The notes under the pieces were generated by a model. The model was given only the letters and a program-made list of their open reading frames with translations. It was not told where the DNA came from and made no database searches. From contig JAEYVS010000095.1 of the NCBI GenBank assembly GCA_023429265.1, positions 1 to 15,607 of the forward strand: a stretch of DNA of 15,607 nt, in the 5' to 3' direction. The stretch is from Bacteroidota bacterium. GTDB lineage: Bacteria > Bacteroidota > Ignavibacteria > Tepidaquicellales > Tepidaquicellaceae. Both the position numbers and the translations under genes were made by a program. Of this stretch, positions 14,941 through 15,607 are shown piece by piece. The number at the start of each line of letters is the position of its first letter. Within the stretch, counting starts at the first letter, position 1.

Positions 14941-15393
14941 CTAACAGTCAATATAGTAAACATAATGGTCTTCATCTCTTTCCCAGCCGAGCTTTTCGTA
15001 GAGTTTCTGCGCGGTGAAATTTTCCACACCTGTTTCCAGCAGCAGCGACCTCGCGCCGGTATTTTTGCCGTGCTCAACGGCTTGTTTTAGCAATGCTTTA
15101 GCTACTCCTTGATTTCGGTGCTCTTTTGCTACGAAAAGGTCATTCAGGAGCCAGACCCTTTGCATCATTACTGATGAGAATATCGGGTACAGCTGAAAAA
15201 ATCCCATACCATCACCGGCATCATTTTCCGCGAGATAAATGACCGATTCATTATTCTCCATTCTCTGCTTCAGGAATGCTGTTTCGCGTTCGGGATCGGG
15301 TTTAGCTTCATAAAACTCACGGTATCCGCTGTATAAAGGTACGAGCTTTCCGAGGTGTTCCGGGTGCGCTCTTACTATTTTGATGTTTTCCAC
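14941..15393 (-). CDS. GNAT-family N-acetyltransferase
   Basis: The 150-residue protein is a single GNAT domain that transfers an acetyl group from acetyl-CoA to an amine. The acetyl-CoA pyrophosphate loop is EHRNQGVAKALLKQA (91-105), matching the Q/RxxGxG/A pattern. Strand beta4 precedes it (VWLLNDLFV). The C-terminal NFTAQKLYEKLGW (125-137) has Tyr132 in the usual general-acid position. The early segment REFYEAKPDPERETAFLKQRM resembles GNATs of the histone-acetyltransferase HPA2-like group. The substrate is unknown. It ends 93 bases before the antiporter start and may or may not share that transcript. A 16-copy heptamer array begins 5 bases upstream of its start codon, so the array lies in its leader or promoter region. 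Confidence 0.92.
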   Translation of the reverse strand: MENIKIVRAHPEHLGKLVPLYSGYREFYEAKPDPERETAFLKQRMENNESVIYLAENDAGDGMGFFQLYPIFSSVMMQRVWLLNDLFVAKEHRNQGVAKALLKQAVEHGKNTGARSLLLETGVENFTAQKLYEKLGWERDEDHYVYYIDC

Positions 15394-15398
15394 TGTTT

Positions 15399-15510
15399 AG
15401 TTGAAAGTTGAAAGTTGAAAGTTAAAAGTTAAAAGTTAAAAGTTAAAAGTTGAAAGTTAAAAGTTGAAAGTTAAAAGTTGAAAGTTGAAAGTTAAAAGTT
15501 GAAAGTTGAA
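15399..15510. repeat. Sixteen-copy heptamer tandem array, AGTTRAA
   Basis: Sixteen perfectly phased 7-base units fill 112 bases, differing only at the fifth base. The G/A order across the units is GGGAAAAGAGAGGAGG (nine AGTTGAA, seven AGTTAAA). There are no spacers, so it is not a CRISPR. It starts 5 bases before the acetyltransferase start codon; on that gene's strand it reads TTYAACT. Such arrays can grow or shrink by strand slippage and shift promoter spacing. Whether it does so here cannot be judged from one sequence. The remaining 97 bases to the window end are A/T-rich, with no gene that I can support. Confidence 0.95.
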
Positions 15511-15607
15511 GTTATAAGAAATTTATTAACTGATACGGTAAATTACAAAAATTTAATTTAATGAAATGTGAACAATGATTTTACAATGAGATAAAGATTA
15601 GTCATTG

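Noticed and set aside
15399..15510. Possible CRISPR array
   Set aside because: The units are 7 bases, contiguous and without unique spacers, and no cas gene is nearby.
15511..15607. Gene fragment or promoter at the right edge (CAATGA repeats and a terminal TCATTG)
   Set aside because: The only frame is about 15 codons long, and the inverted 6-mers are too short and edge-limited to interpret.

Overview
The window reads as an ordinary chromosomal segment from a bacterium of the FCB group. Bacteroidota or Ignavibacteria-like is my best guess; this is inference from gene content, not a database result. Pointers are the AT-leaning composition, the near absence of Shine-Dalgarno sequences before start codons, a TPR-like all-helical protein whose N-terminal pattern (LSxKExxxF, SPFFNKNE) I associate with Bacteroidota-type hypothetical proteins, a solo fibronectin III protein, and an intergenic AGTTRAA heptamer array. 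Fifteen protein genes fill nearly the whole window. No stretch over 300 bases lacks a gene, and I see no tRNA, rRNA, insertion sequence, phage gene or CRISPR array.

Layout. Bases 1-5811 are all on the minus strand, in transcription order: an exported tandem peroxiredoxin-like protein, a peptidase S51/NTF2-like fusion, purT (formate-dependent GAR transformylase), a small outer-membrane-like exported protein, and pgi (glucose-6-phosphate isomerase, cut by the left edge). The last four are tightly packed, apart from an 83-base gap after purT that holds a possible hairpin. Bases 5915-6899 run the other way: a 71-residue single-pass membrane protein followed by a rhomboid protease. A solo fibronectin III gene converges on the rhomboid gene. 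Beyond a 220-base divergent region with several perfect palindromes lies the TPR-like gene on the plus strand, which converges on a minus-strand operon.

That operon is, in transcription order, a stress-type SDR oxidoreductase, a YihY/BrkB membrane protein and a poxvirus-type DNA topoisomerase IB, with 3-base gaps. Upstream lies a second minus-strand unit: a CPA2 (Kef-type) cation/proton antiporter with RCK domains, a LOG-family phosphoribohydrolase and an MmcQ/YjbR protein, joined by two TGATG stop/start overlaps. A GNAT acetyltransferase precedes it. Directly in front of the acetyltransferase is a pure 16-copy heptamer array.

Functionally the window mixes housekeeping metabolism (pgi, purT) with envelope and stress functions (peroxiredoxin-like protein, rhomboid, SDR/YihY/Top1B, Kef antiporter). 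I found no convincing new defence or mobile system. The items most worth a second look are the S51-NTF2 fusion, the double peroxiredoxin with a cysteine-less first domain, the rhomboid partner microprotein, a strong terminator placed so that the rhomboid transcript would cover the whole antisense FN3 gene, and the heptamer array.
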